Source: Streptosporangiaceae bacterium (GTDB lineage: Bacteria; Actinomycetota; Actinomycetes; Streptosporangiales; Streptosporangiaceae). From it: a stretch of 14,287 bases of DNA. Below are positions 1 to 7,419 of this stretch, in pieces. The DNA lies in contig JASHOI010000094.1 of NCBI GenBank assembly GCA_030041195.1, positions 1 through 14,287 on the forward strand, in the 5' to 3' direction. Each line of letters begins with the position of its first letter. Positions within the stretch are counted from its first letter, which is position 1. The notes under the pieces were generated by a model. That model was not told the origin of the DNA. It did no database searches and saw nothing but the letters and a program-made list of their open reading frames with translations. Position numbers and translations under genes: made by a program.

Positions 1-60
1 CGCGCCGGGCCGGGCCGCGCTGGGCCGGTCCTCGGCGGGCCGGTCGTCGGCGGCGTTCAT
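1..60 (-). CDS. Start of an unidentified gene, cut by the window edge
   Basis: An ATG at 60 opens a reading frame that runs off the left edge after 20 codons (MNAADDRPAEDRPSAARPGA). The start is supported by GGAGG seven bases upstream and by its position 16 nt downstream of the SDR stop, on the same strand, so it is probably the next gene of the microcompartment operon. The visible part is only a polar Ala/Pro/Asp-rich leader with no diagnostic motif. RMM-type loci commonly carry an amino-acid permease, which may begin with such a cytoplasmic tail, but that is only a guess. Function is unassigned. Confidence 0.6.
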   Translation of the reverse strand, partial: MNAADDRPAEDRPSAARPGA

Positions 61-76
61 TTGCGCGCCTCCGGCA

Positions 77-853
77 TCAGCCCTCCAGAGCCTCGAGAGA
101 CTCGGGCAGGACCTGGCCGCCGTCGACGACGATGGTCTGGCCGGTGATGTACCCGGCCTCGTCGCTGGCCAGGAACAGCGCGGCGTACCCGATGTCGTCC
201 ACCGTGCCCAGCCGCCGGAGCGGTATCGACCCGGTCATCTGCGCCATGTAGTCCTCCCCGAGTTCGGCCAGGCCCTCGGTGATGATGTTGCCCGGCAGCA
301 CCGCATTGACCGTGATGCGGCTGGCCGCGAGCTCGATCGCCGCGGTGCGCATGAAGCCGAGCTGGCCGGCCTTGCTGGCCCCGTAGTGGCACCAGCCGGG
401 GAACCCGGTGACCGGCCCGGTGATGGACGAGGTGAGGATGACCCTGCCCCGGCCGGAGGCCGCGAGGGCGGGCAGGCACGCCTGCACGGACAGGATGGAG
501 CCCTTCAGGTTGGTGCCGATGACCTCGTCGATGTCGGCCTCGGTCATGTCGGCCAGCCTGGCGTCGGGGAAGATCCCGGCGTTGGCGCACAGCACGTCGA
601 TGCCGCCCAGGCGCTCGGCGGCTGCCTGCGCCATGCGCTCGCAGTCATCCCGGCGGCTGACGTCGGCGAGCAGGTAGGACACCTCGGCCCCGCCAGCCGA
701 CAGGTCGGCCACGGACGCCTTGGCGGCCTGCTCGTCGCGCCCGGTGATGAGGATCCGGGCGCCGCTGCGGGCGAACACCGCGGCGATTCCCTTGCCGATG
801 CCGCGGGTCCCGCCGGTGACCACCACGGCCCGGCCCTCGATCGGTGTGAACAT
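77..853 (-). CDS. SDR family oxidoreductase, probable 1-amino-2-propanol dehydrogenase of the BMC operon
   Basis: This 258-aa classical short-chain dehydrogenase shows the Rossmann motif TGGTRGIG near residues 13-20, NAG at 91-93, and the catalytic Ser at about 143, Tyr157 and Lys161 (YGASK). It ends with the usual ITGQ...VDGG element. The start at 853 is preferred over the in-frame ATG at 862 because GAAGGG lies nine bases upstream of 853 but directly abuts 862. It begins 32 nt after the kinase stop. In RMM microcompartment loci the SDR is an aminopropanol dehydrogenase interconverting aminoacetone and 1-amino-2-propanol with NAD(P). That substrate is assigned here from context, since sequence alone would also fit a FabG-like reductase. 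It has no recognisable encapsulation helix, so it may work outside the shell or be recruited otherwise. Confidence 0.85.
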   Translation of the reverse strand: MFTPIEGRAVVVTGGTRGIGKGIAAVFARSGARILITGRDEQAAKASVADLSAGGAEVSYLLADVSRRDDCERMAQAAAERLGGIDVLCANAGIFPDARLADMTEADIDEVIGTNLKGSILSVQACLPALAASGRGRVILTSSITGPVTGFPGWCHYGASKAGQLGFMRTAAIELAASRITVNAVLPGNIITEGLAELGEDYMAQMTGSIPLRRLGTVDDIGYAALFLASDEAGYITGQTIVVDGGQVLPESLEALEG

Positions 854-885
854 GCTCGCCATCCCTTCGCTCCGCGCCCCGGCCG

Positions 886-1935
886 CTAGCCGGCCCGGCT
901 GAGGTACGTCTCGGCCAGATCGCAGCTGTCCCTTGTGTACCCGGCCCCGAGTTGCTGCGCGATGTCCGCGGCCCGGTGCGAGCCGATCCACGCGACCAGC
1001 AGCAGGCGCCGGAACAGGATGAAGGTCCAGATCTCGGCCTCGTCCGTCGCAGGCAGGTCCGCGAACCGCCGGTAGCCGGTCAGCCACGCGTCGATCAGCT
1101 CCGGCACCTGCGGCTCATGCTCGAAAAAGCTCACCGAGGTGCCGACGTCGTACAGGTACCAGCTGAACCCGCAGTCGTCGAAGTCGATCACGCTCACCCG
1201 GCCGCCGTCGTCCACGAGCAGGTTGGCCAGCCGGGTGTCGGCGTGGATCAGCCCGTAGCGCTCCGGGCCAGTGCCGAAGGCGGCCAGCCGGCCCTGCAGG
1301 GCGGCATCGAGCCGGCCGAGCACCTCCCGCTCCTCGGCACCGACCCCGATGCCGTCCTGCCACCGCCCCCACCGCGCCTGGCTGCCGAACGCCGTGTCGT
1401 AGCCCCAGTCGAACCTGGTGAAATCCGGCGGCCGGACCCACTGCCTGGCATGCCGGTGCATCCGCGCGGTGATCTCGCCAAGCTCCGCGAAGTGCTCGAC
1501 CGAGTCCTCGACCGGCTCGGTGCCGGGCAGGAACTCAAAGCGCACACAGCTGCGCTGCTCACCGCCCACCCCGCCCACCCGGCCCACCGCGCCCGCCCTG
1601 CCTGCCTCGTCGGTGACCGTCACCACCCGGCGGCCGTCGAGAGCGGGCAGCACCCGCGGCGTGCGCACCCCGGCCTCGGCCCGCAGCGCATCCATCCAGG
1701 TCAGCTCGGACGCGATCTCCGCCTCGGTGTGGTAGCCGAGCCGGTGCACCCGGAGCACAGAACGACCATCATCGGGATCGTCCACCAGATAGGTGGCGTT
1801 CTCCGAGACGTTGAGCAGCCGGACCTCGGCGGCGGGATGGCAGCCGTAGGCGGCCAGCGCCCGCTGCGCCAAGCGGGTGACCCGGTCCAGCACGTCGCCG
1901 CCGCCCGACAGGTCGTGTATCTGCATGTCAGTCAT
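886..1935 (-). CDS. APH/choline-kinase-fold phosphotransferase, probable aminopropanol kinase
   Basis: This 349-aa protein has the kinase catalytic loop HADTRLAN (His231, Asp233, Asn238) and the metal-binding segment IDFDD (Asp251). It is the aminoglycoside phosphotransferase / homoserine-kinase-II-like fold. In RMM-type loci this kinase is proposed to phosphorylate the hydroxyl of 1-amino-2-propanol with ATP, giving the substrate of the aminotransferase-fold phospholyase. The specificity is inferred from the operon. The ATG at 1935 overlaps the stop of the upstream BMC-T gene as ATGA, which fixes the start and indicates translational coupling; reading further upstream would run through the BMC-T gene. 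A second ATG three codons in is possible. An odd feature is a Gly/Ala/Val/Arg-rich stretch at residues about 111-125, encoded by short CCGCCCACC-like repeats. Confidence 0.87.
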   Translation of the reverse strand: MTDMQIHDLSGGGDVLDRVTRLAQRALAAYGCHPAAEVRLLNVSENATYLVDDPDDGRSVLRVHRLGYHTEAEIASELTWMDALRAEAGVRTPRVLPALDGRRVVTVTDEAGRAGAVGRVGGVGGEQRSCVRFEFLPGTEPVEDSVEHFAELGEITARMHRHARQWVRPPDFTRFDWGYDTAFGSQARWGRWQDGIGVGAEEREVLGRLDAALQGRLAAFGTGPERYGLIHADTRLANLLVDDGGRVSVIDFDDCGFSWYLYDVGTSVSFFEHEPQVPELIDAWLTGYRRFADLPATDEAEIWTFILFRRLLLVAWIGSHRAADIAQQLGAGYTRDSCDLAETYLSRAG

Positions 1936-2600
1936 GGTGCACCCTGCTCGCGGCCTTTGACTGCCCCCAGGACGGTGGCAATTTCCTGCTGTGCCCGCAG
2001 CACGTCCGGCGTGGCGCCGCTCATGTAGATGCGCCCGGCGACGCCGATCATGGACACGTCCACCAGCGTGACCGCGGGCGCGGCCCGCTCGGCCTCGTTC
2101 GCCGCGACGGCGGCGAACAGCGCGGGCGTCACCTCGCACACGAGCAGGGTGTCGCCCGGGATCACCATGGACCCGCCGCGGTTCCGGTTGATGATGACCG
2201 CCTGCCGGTCGGTGACCGCCTCGATCACGTCGGAGAACAGGATCTGCGGCCGCAGCTGGTCCGCGGCGTCGGCGTGCAGCCCGGCCAGGATCGCCTGCCC
2301 GGCCAGCTCCACGTCGGCGAGATCGGGCCCGTGCACTTCGAGCACGCCGAACTGCCGTTCCACGAACAGGATGCCGGGCTCCACGGTCGGCACGGCGCGC
2401 AGCGCCAGGTCGGTGACCCGCTCGATAGCGAGCGCCGGAGCCACCTCGACGATCAGCGAGTGCTCGCCCTCGAACGGCGGGTAGCCGCGGGCCCGGGTGG
2501 GCGTGCCCAGGTACGCGGCGAACTGCCGTTGCAGGTCCCGGACGAGCAGGTAGACGCGCAGTTCCGGGGCCGCGCGCCCGCCGGGCGCTGACCGGGCCAC
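1932..2600 (-). CDS. BMC-T shell protein (tandem BMC domains), copy 1
   Basis: This 222-aa protein has two BMC domains (roughly residues 30-115 and 118-215). The second contains INRNRGGSMVIPGDTLL and AANEAERAA. Such tandem-domain proteins form pseudohexameric trimers that tile microcompartment facets, often with a larger central pore for bulky substrates or cofactors. It is clearly a paralogue of the other BMC-T in the operon (3716-4318), sharing INRN-x2-GSM-x2-G and ANEAE-x-AA. The start is a GTG at 2600, three bases after the BMC-H stop, with no strong ribosome site; reinitiation after the BMC-H gene is likely. The N-terminal extension MARSAPGGRAAPELR is longer than in the second copy. The stop overlaps the kinase ATG. 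Confidence 0.92.
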   Translation of the reverse strand: MARSAPGGRAAPELRVYLLVRDLQRQFAAYLGTPTRARGYPPFEGEHSLIVEVAPALAIERVTDLALRAVPTVEPGILFVERQFGVLEVHGPDLADVELAGQAILAGLHADAADQLRPQILFSDVIEAVTDRQAVIINRNRGGSMVIPGDTLLVCEVTPALFAAVAANEAERAAPAVTLVDVSMIGVAGRIYMSGATPDVLRAQQEIATVLGAVKGREQGAP

Positions 2601-2603
2601 CCG

Positions 2604-2885
2604 CTACTCGCTGCGGATCGTGAAGTGCTTGCCGAGTTCGGTGTGCGGCCGCGGTATCACGTGCACCGACACCAGCTCGCCGACGCTCGTCGCGGTCTCC
2701 GCGCCGGCCTCGGTGGCGGCCTTGACGGCCCCCACGTCGCCGATGATCGTGACCGCCACCAGGCCGTCGCCCACCTGGTCGCGGCCGACGATGGTCACGT
2801 TGGCCGCCTTCACCATCGCGTCAGCCGCCGCGAGCGCGGCCACGTACCCTTTCGTCTCGATCATGCCGATCGCGTTGTCAGCCAT
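2604..2885 (-). CDS. BMC-H hexameric microcompartment shell protein
   Basis: This 93-aa single-domain BMC protein has the usual length for the family. It starts [18 protein letters not shown] and carries the conserved edge lysine Lys26 in [10 protein letters not shown], then [13 protein letters not shown] and VIPRPH. BMC-H hexamers form most of the facet area and provide small pores for metabolites. It is the only BMC-H in the window, so it should be the main facet tile here. Its ATG at 2885 overlaps the end of the BMC-P gene by eight bases (ATGGCTGA), so the two are translationally coupled. Assignment is secure; only pore selectivity is unknown. Confidence 0.97.
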   Translation of the reverse strand: MADNAIGMIETKGYVAALAAADAMVKAANVTIVGRDQVGDGLVAVTIIGDVGAVKAATEAGAETATSVGELVSVHVIPRPHTELGKHFTIRSE

Positions 2886-3174
2886 TGCCGGTTCTCCTCT
2901 TCTTCGGCGGGCTTGCCGGGGCTTTCTTCTCCGAAGGCTCGTCGATCGAGCCGATGATCAGCGCGTCGACCGGTGGCGGCCGGCCGGGAAACCAGGCCGC
3001 CGCCACCGAACCCTGCGCGACCAGCACCCGTTCCCCCACCCCGCTGCCGAGCACGTCGAACGCCACCAGCCGCTGCCCGGTGCCCTCCGCCTCCACCTCG
3101 AGGAAGGCCCCGTTCGGGATCTCCGCCAGCCGGCGCGTCGACCACACGTTTCCCACCACGGTCGCGGTAAGCAT
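2878..3174 (-). CDS. BMC-P (EutN/CcmL family) pentameric vertex protein
   Basis: This 98-aa protein begins [16 protein letters not shown] and carries the EutN/CcmL core: [19 protein letters not shown] followed by [11 protein letters not shown]. Members form pentamers that cap the twelve vertices of the icosahedral shell. The start ATG at 3174 overlaps the stop of the preceding gene as TGATG, which supports it over longer readings. After the core there is a basic and proline-containing tail (residues about 80-98, with PPKKRR near the end) longer than a minimal CcmL; its role is unknown. It is flanked by BMC-H on one side and the unknown EP-bearing protein on the other, as expected in an RMM-type operon. 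Confidence 0.95.
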   Translation of the reverse strand: MLTATVVGNVWSTRRLAEIPNGAFLEVEAEGTGQRLVAFDVLGSGVGERVLVAQGSVAAAWFPGRPPPVDALIIGSIDEPSEKKAPASPPKKRRTGNG

Positions 3175-3719
3175 CAGCGCTCCCTCTCGATCTCGACCCC
3201 GGCGGCCCGGGCACGGTCGCGGGCCAGCGGCGTCAGCACGGCGCGCCGCCCGAGCACCAGCCGGGCGCCGGCCTTGGCCGCCTCCGCGACCATGGCCTCG
3301 GTCACCGCGCCCTTCTCCACGCGCTGCGCCGGCTGCGCCGATCCCGGCAGCGCCGTGGTTGCCAGCCGGAACCGGAGCCGGCCCGATCGCAGCGCGTCCC
3401 GGTGCTTTGGGTTCTCGAACAGGTGCAGCAGGCGCCGCACGAACGCGCCGAGGTCGGCGTCCGTGCGCAGGCTCACGGTCTCCACCGACCGGGCGTCCTC
3501 GGTGACTGGGTACGCAAGACCCGGCTGCGCCGGGGCGGTGTGCGCGGGCACGGGCTGTGCCAACGCGGGCTGCGCGGGGCCGGGCCGCGGCGCGGCCGGC
3601 AGCAACTCGGCCAGCACCTCGCGGATGACCGCGCGCACCACATCCGGGTCGGTGCTCCCGGCCCACCCCGGGGGCTGCGTAACGGCCCGTTCACGGTCGC
3701 CGGGCCCGGCGCTCGTCAT
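3174..3719 (-). CDS. Unrecognised BMC-operon protein with N-terminal encapsulation-like helix
   Basis: This 181-aa protein is of unknown function. Visible parts: a short polar N-terminus; a predicted amphipathic helix at residues about 24-41 (DPDVVRAVIREVLAELL); a Pro/Ala-rich linker at about 42-72 with PAQP and PAHTAPAQP repeats; a helical segment around 85-118 (LGAFVRRLLHLFENPKHRDAL); and a C-terminal block VTEAMVAEAAKAGARLVLG followed by LTPLARDRARAAGVEIER. Amphipathic helix plus flexible linker is the usual layout of a BMC cargo-targeting peptide. The C-terminal LTPLARD pattern resembles short segments of EutT/EutQ-type microcompartment proteins, as a recollection rather than a search result. 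ATGA overlap with the upstream BMC-T and TGATG overlap with BMC-P fix both ends. Genes at this position in RMM loci are known but not functionally defined to my knowledge. Confidence 0.85.
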   Translation of the reverse strand: MTSAGPGDRERAVTQPPGWAGSTDPDVVRAVIREVLAELLPAAPRPGPAQPALAQPVPAHTAPAQPGLAYPVTEDARSVETVSLRTDADLGAFVRRLLHLFENPKHRDALRSGRLRFRLATTALPGSAQPAQRVEKGAVTEAMVAEAAKAGARLVLGRRAVLTPLARDRARAAGVEIERER

Positions 3720-4318
3720 GACGTGCTCCGCAGGGCGTCTTCGGCGGCCTCGGCGGCCTGGCGGACGTCCGCCTCGGAACCCGACAGGTACACCCGGCCG
3801 GTGGCCCCGATCATCCGGTAGTCGACGACCTTGATCCTCGCGGCCTTCTCGGCCTCGTTGGCGGCCAGGATCGCGTACGAGGCCGGCTGCATCTCCAGCA
3901 CGAACAGCGACTCCCCGGCGAGCGCCATCGAGCCGATCTTGTTCCGGTTGATCAGGAACGCGTGCTGCGGGTCCAGCATGGTGATGATCTTCGACGCAAG
4001 CACCTGCGGGCGGGTCGCGTTCCGTGCGCTGGTCCCCAGCGAGTCCAGCACGGCGGCGCTGGCCGCCCGCACCTCGTCGGTCCCGCCGTGGATCTCCAGG
4101 TAGCCGAACTGGCGCTCGACCACCAGCACCCCGGCCCGCACGTTCGCGTGCTTGAGCGCGACGTCGGTCAGCGGCTCGATGTCCAGCCCCGGGGCGATCT
4201 CGATGATCTGTGCCGCGACGTTGCTGCGCGGCAGGCTGCCCCGGATCCAGGTGCCCAGATAGCACATCGTCTGCGGCTGCAGCCGGTTGAGGAAGATGAA
4301 CGACCGCAGCTCAGCCAC
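3716..4318 (-). CDS. BMC-T shell protein (tandem BMC domains), copy 2
   Basis: This 200-aa tandem-BMC-domain shell protein opens (M)AELRSFIFLNRLQPQ, with domain one up to about residue 95 (ERQFGYLEIHGG) and domain two from about 100 (INRNKIGSMALAGESLFV, AANEAEKAA, MIGATGRVYLSG). It should form a pseudohexameric trimer. The GTG at 4318 is chosen over the ATG at 4351: it has GGGGG a few bases upstream, overlaps the aldehyde dehydrogenase stop by eight bases (GTGGCTGA), and gives an N-terminus that aligns with the PELRVYLL segment of the other BMC-T. The longer reading would overlap the dehydrogenase by about 40 nt. Two divergent BMC-T paralogues in one operon imply distinct pores or positions in the shell. 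Confidence 0.92.
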   Translation of the reverse strand: MAELRSFIFLNRLQPQTMCYLGTWIRGSLPRSNVAAQIIEIAPGLDIEPLTDVALKHANVRAGVLVVERQFGYLEIHGGTDEVRAASAAVLDSLGTSARNATRPQVLASKIITMLDPQHAFLINRNKIGSMALAGESLFVLEMQPASYAILAANEAEKAARIKVVDYRMIGATGRVYLSGSEADVRQAAEAAEDALRSTS

Positions 4319-5930
4319 GCGGACCCCCGACGATCTGGCTGAGTTCCTCAACCACCAGCCGCCTGATCTCCTCCCGCAGCGCCGCGATGTCGCCGCCGGC
4401 CAGCCCGCGATCGGCCCCGGCCGCCTCGAACGCCGACGGCACCCGCACCGGGCCCGGCGCGACGGCGGGGCGCGCGGCCTCGGGCATGTTCGACGCGTAC
4501 GGGTACGGCGGGACCGGCCCGGCCGGCGACTCCCACGGGATGAGCCCGGCGAAATTGCCGAACGGCTCCGCCGGGTCGCTGTTGTACGCCAGCCGGGTCC
4601 ACTGCACGAAGTGGTCCGGCCGGAGGTTTTCCGCCACCGACGAGCCGCCGAAGAAACCGGTGCCTACCGTCATCGACGGCGGGAGGTTGGTCTGGATGCC
4701 GGAGCTGCCCAGGCTGTTGCCGACGTTGACCGAGACCCGCAGCACCTCGACGGCCGCGCCGAAATCCATGATCGTGCGCGGGTCGCTGCTGTGGATCGCT
4801 GCCGAGTGGCCGCGCCCGCCGATCCGCAGCACGGCCCGGGCCGCGTCGATGCCCCGCGCGGCCGTCGGCACCCGGACCAGGCCAAGCACCGGGCACAGCT
4901 TCTCGTGCGCGAGCGGCTCCTCGGGGACCACCAGGTCGAACGGGGCCAGCAGCACCCGGGTGGTGCCCGGCACCCTGACGCCCGCCTCGCCCGCGATCCA
5001 CGGGGCGTCCTTGCCCACGAAGCGGATGTCGAAGCGGCCGCCCGGGAACAGCGCCTCCCGGATCCGGCCGGCCTGCTCCGCGTCCAGCATGATCGCGCCC
5101 TCGCGCTTGAGGTGCCGCAGCAGCGTGGCGGCCGCCGGTTCCTCCACGATCAGCACCGACTCGTTCGTGCACAGGATCGAGTTGTCGAAGCTCTTGCTGT
5201 CCGCGATCCGCTTCGCCGCCTTCGCCAGGTCGGCGCTGGCGTCCACGAGCACCGGCACGTTGCCGGGGCCGACGCCGATCGCGGGGGTGCCCGAGGTGTA
5301 AGCGGCCCGCACCACCGGGACGCCGCCGGTGGCGACGATGACCCGGGTGCGGTCGTCGGTCATGAGCGCGTTGATCAGCGGCACCGACGGCTCGTCCACG
5401 ACCTGGATCACCCCGTCCGGCGCGCCGGCCGCGACCGCGGCCGCCGCGAGCGTCCTGGCGGCGTTGGCGCAGCATTCGCGGGCCAGCGGGTGCGGGCTGA
5501 TCACGACGGCGCAGCGGGTCATCAGCGCCAGCAGCGCCTTGAAGAACACCGTGGCGACCGGGTTGGTGGACGGGGTGAGCGCGAGCACCACCCCGGCCGG
5601 CCGCGGCACCTCCACCATCTTCGCGGCCGGGTCGAAGCGGGGGGTCACGTAGTCATGGCCGGCGTACGTCTCGAGCAGCCCGGTGCTGCACGCGACGTTC
5701 TTGATCACCTTGTGCTCGGCCACGCCGAAACCGGTCTCGCGCACTGCCCACTCGGCGTACTCCCGCGCCCTGGCCGCGCCGGCCTGCGCCGCCGCGTGCA
5801 CCACCCGGTCCACCGCCGGCTTGTCATAGCGCGCGAACGCCCGCGCGGCCCATTCGGCGCGCTGCAGCATGGCCCGCGCCCTGGGCACGCCGGCCGGGTC
5901 GGCGATCAGGTCGACCGCGGCCTCGCTCAT
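4311..5930 (-). CDS. CoA-acylating-type aldehyde dehydrogenase with C-terminal encapsulation helix
   Basis: This 539-aa aldehyde dehydrogenase superfamily protein resembles the BMC-associated PduP/EutE group. The catalytic Cys254 sits in SFDNSILCTNE, with the cofactor-region segments LALTPSTNP (about 117-125) and GVGPGNVPV (about 219-227). These enzymes convert an aldehyde to acyl-CoA with NAD and CoA; propionaldehyde to propionyl-CoA is expected from the RMM context. After a Pro/Ala-rich linker, the last 28 residues form a predicted amphipathic helix (IAALREEIRRLVVEELSQI), a typical encapsulation peptide that targets the enzyme to the shell lumen. It is longer than EutE/PduP (about 460-470 aa), and the linker plus helix account for the difference. 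The ATG at 5930 overlaps the aminotransferase stop as ATGA, excluding the longer upstream readings. Confidence 0.93.
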   Translation of the reverse strand: MSEAAVDLIADPAGVPRARAMLQRAEWAARAFARYDKPAVDRVVHAAAQAGAARAREYAEWAVRETGFGVAEHKVIKNVACSTGLLETYAGHDYVTPRFDPAAKMVEVPRPAGVVLALTPSTNPVATVFFKALLALMTRCAVVISPHPLARECCANAARTLAAAAVAAGAPDGVIQVVDEPSVPLINALMTDDRTRVIVATGGVPVVRAAYTSGTPAIGVGPGNVPVLVDASADLAKAAKRIADSKSFDNSILCTNESVLIVEEPAAATLLRHLKREGAIMLDAEQAGRIREALFPGGRFDIRFVGKDAPWIAGEAGVRVPGTTRVLLAPFDLVVPEEPLAHEKLCPVLGLVRVPTAARGIDAARAVLRIGGRGHSAAIHSSDPRTIMDFGAAVEVLRVSVNVGNSLGSSGIQTNLPPSMTVGTGFFGGSSVAENLRPDHFVQWTRLAYNSDPAEPFGNFAGLIPWESPAGPVPPYPYASNMPEAARPAVAPGPVRVPSAFEAAGADRGLAGGDIAALREEIRRLVVEELSQIVGGPRG

Positions 5931-7207
5931 GGTGCCCGCCTTCCCGAGCGGGCGTCGGCCGCGGCCTTGCCGACGGCCACCTCGACGCGGTCCAGCAGTT
6001 CCTCGGACAGCGCGGGCGTCATCAGCACGCCGGGCTTGAACTGCAGCACGCGCGGATCGAGGGTGGAGAAAATCGCCCACACCCCGGTCTCGTAGAGCCG
6101 CTTCATCACGAACTTCGCGCCCTGCGGGTGATCGAACTCCAGCCCCATCACCAGCCCGTCCTGGCGAATGCCGGTGAACCAGTCCGGGTAGAGGCCCTGG
6201 ATCCGGCGCAGCCCCTGCCCGATCAGGTCCGCGATGTAGTGCACCATCGACCTGATCTCCGGGCGGCAGGTGATCTCCAGGGTCTTGAGCGCGGCGACGC
6301 AGCCCAGCTCGGCCCCGCCAAAGGTGGACATGTGGCCGAAGCCGTCCTCGGTCAGCCAGCCGGCCGCCTGCTCGCTCACCAGCACCGCGCTGATCGGGTA
6401 CATCCCTCCGGAGATGCCCTTGCCGGTGACCAGGATGTCCGGCGCGACCCCGTGCTTGGTGATCGCCCACAGCTCCCCGGTCCGCATCAGCCCGGTCTGC
6501 ACCTCATCGGCGATGTACAGGGCGCCGTACCGCTCGCACAACCGCTTGACCGCGGCCAGGTAGCCGGGGGCCGGCAGCGGGAATCCGTAGGTCGCCGGGA
6601 TCGTCTCCATGATCACCGCCGCGACGTCGTTGCCGCGCAGCGCTCCCTCCATCGCGTCAAGAGCATTGAACGGGACGTGTGCGAACTCGTCCGGCCGGTC
6701 AGCGAGGAACAGGGTGGCAAACCGCTCGTCGCCGGTGGCGACGGCGAGGCCGGTATGCCCGTGGTAGGCCTTCGCGATCGAGACGATCTTGCGCCGCTTG
6801 GTGGCGTGCCTGGCGGTCTTCAGCGCGATGTCGATCGCCTCGCCGCCGCCGCTGCCGTACACCACCTTGGTCAGGCCGGGCGGTGCGGTCGACACCAGGG
6901 CTTCCGCGAGCGCGGTGCGGGCCAGCGACGGGAAGTGGTGGTTGCCGATGTCGAACTGCTGCATGGCCGCGGTCACCGCGGCCGCCACCTCGGGGTTGCG
7001 GTGCCCGAGGTTGTAGGTGCCGCCGTTCAGGTGCACGTCGATGAGCCGCTTGCCCTCGACGTCGTAGATGAAGTAGCCCTCCCGGCGGTCGATGACCAGC
7101 GGGACGCCGGAGTCGATCCAGAACTGGGTCTTGTCCGGGTTCCAGAACTGCTTCGACTTGGCGAGCATCTCGTCCTTGGACGCGAAGGCGATGAGCTCCT
7201 CGGCCAC
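5927..7207 (-). CDS. Class III PLP aminotransferase-fold enzyme, probable phospho-aminopropanol lyase
   Basis: This 426-aa fold-type I PLP enzyme of the class III aminotransferase family shows GSGGGEAIDIALK (phosphate-binding loop), AYHGHT, IADEVQTG with the PLP-nitrogen aspartate (Asp234), and the Schiff-base lysine in LVTGKGISGGMYP (Lys263). Relatives that act as phospholyases eliminate phosphate and ammonia from phosphoethanolamine-like substrates. In RMM loci this enzyme is proposed to turn phosphorylated 1-amino-2-propanol into propionaldehyde. Lyase rather than transaminase activity is inferred from the adjacent kinase and aldehyde dehydrogenase. The GTG at 7207 is preferred because GGAGG lies five bases upstream. 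The longer TTG start at 7243 has no ribosome site and would coincide with the predicted transcription start. It is the first gene of the operon. Confidence 0.9.
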   Translation of the reverse strand: MAEELIAFASKDEMLAKSKQFWNPDKTQFWIDSGVPLVIDRREGYFIYDVEGKRLIDVHLNGGTYNLGHRNPEVAAAVTAAMQQFDIGNHHFPSLARTALAEALVSTAPPGLTKVVYGSGGGEAIDIALKTARHATKRRKIVSIAKAYHGHTGLAVATGDERFATLFLADRPDEFAHVPFNALDAMEGALRGNDVAAVIMETIPATYGFPLPAPGYLAAVKRLCERYGALYIADEVQTGLMRTGELWAITKHGVAPDILVTGKGISGGMYPISAVLVSEQAAGWLTEDGFGHMSTFGGAELGCVAALKTLEITCRPEIRSMVHYIADLIGQGLRRIQGLYPDWFTGIRQDGLVMGLEFDHPQGAKFVMKRLYETGVWAIFSTLDPRVLQFKPGVLMTPALSEELLDRVEVAVGKAAADARSGRRAP

Positions 7208-7212
7208 AGCCA

Positions 7213-7217
7213 CCTCC
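7213..7217 (-). promoter_or_regulatory. Ribosome binding site deciding the aminotransferase start
   Basis: On the minus strand GGAGG lies exactly five bases before the GTG at 7207. No comparable site precedes the in-frame TTG at 7243 or the GTG at 7219. This sets the start of the first gene of the microcompartment operon. Confidence 0.75.
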
Positions 7218-7249
7218 ACGCCGGCCCGTGTGTTCGGGTTCAACCAAAT

Positions 7250-7278
7250 AGCATTCTGTGTGAACCGTTTAGTGTCAA
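7250..7278 (-). promoter_or_regulatory. Predicted promoter of the microcompartment operon
   Basis: The minus strand has a perfect -35 hexamer TTGACA (7278-7273), a 17-base spacer, and AATGCT (7255-7250) as the -10, a 3/6 match to TATAAT that keeps the A at position 2 and the final T. Transcription would start near 7243, leaving a leader of about 36 nt before the GTG at 7207. The weak -10 suggests dependence on an activator or tight regulation. No other promoter-like gap exists within the operon, because the genes overlap. Confidence 0.55.
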
Positions 7279-7306
7279 GAGGTCATGGATGGGTTAGATC
7301 GCATAG

Positions 7307-7345
7307 ACCACAACCCCTGGTTCTGATCCGTGGTTGGACTACCAC
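7307..7345. promoter_or_regulatory. Inverted-repeat cluster upstream of the microcompartment promoter (candidate operators)
   Basis: Two dyads lie in tandem about 30-70 bp upstream of the operon -35. ACCA...TGGT brackets AACCCCTGGTT (7308-7322), and GTGGTTGGACTACCAC (7330-7345) has 5-bp perfect arms and a 6-bp centre. GGT/ACC-armed dyads are common for GntR-family regulators, which often control catabolic operons, but no regulator gene is in the window. The position fits an activator site for the minus-strand operon or control of the divergent transcript. The region 7280-7484 otherwise holds no gene. Confidence 0.4.
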
Positions 7346-7353
7346 CCGAGAGC

Positions 7354-7371
7354 GAACGACCAGGAACGACC
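7354..7371 (+). repeat. Short direct repeat GAACGACC x2
   Basis: GAACGACC occurs at 7354-7361 and 7364-7371, a 10-bp period, in the gap between the microcompartment promoter and the glutamine-synthetase remnant. One-helical-turn spacing could suit a protein-binding site, but two 8-mers in GC-rich DNA may also be chance. Confidence 0.3.
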
Positions 7372-7419
7372 GGCTGACGGCCGGGTAACGAGCGGCTTCC
7401 AGCCGCGGGCCTTCCGGTC

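Noticed and set aside
57..77. Tiny ATG frame (MPEARK) starting at the TGATG overlap with the SDR stop
   Set aside because: It ends after six codons; the ATG at 60 with GGAGG upstream is the real start of the next gene.
4287..6095. A 602-codon open frame on the plus strand opposite the aldehyde dehydrogenase and BMC-T genes
   Set aside because: Its product is a His/Arg/Gly/Ala-rich low-complexity translation with no motif; it is the antisense shadow of well-supported minus-strand genes in GC-rich DNA.
7208..7243. Longer aminotransferase start at a TTG (7243)
   Set aside because: No ribosome site, and the predicted transcription start falls there; GGAGG five bases before the GTG at 7207 is far better.
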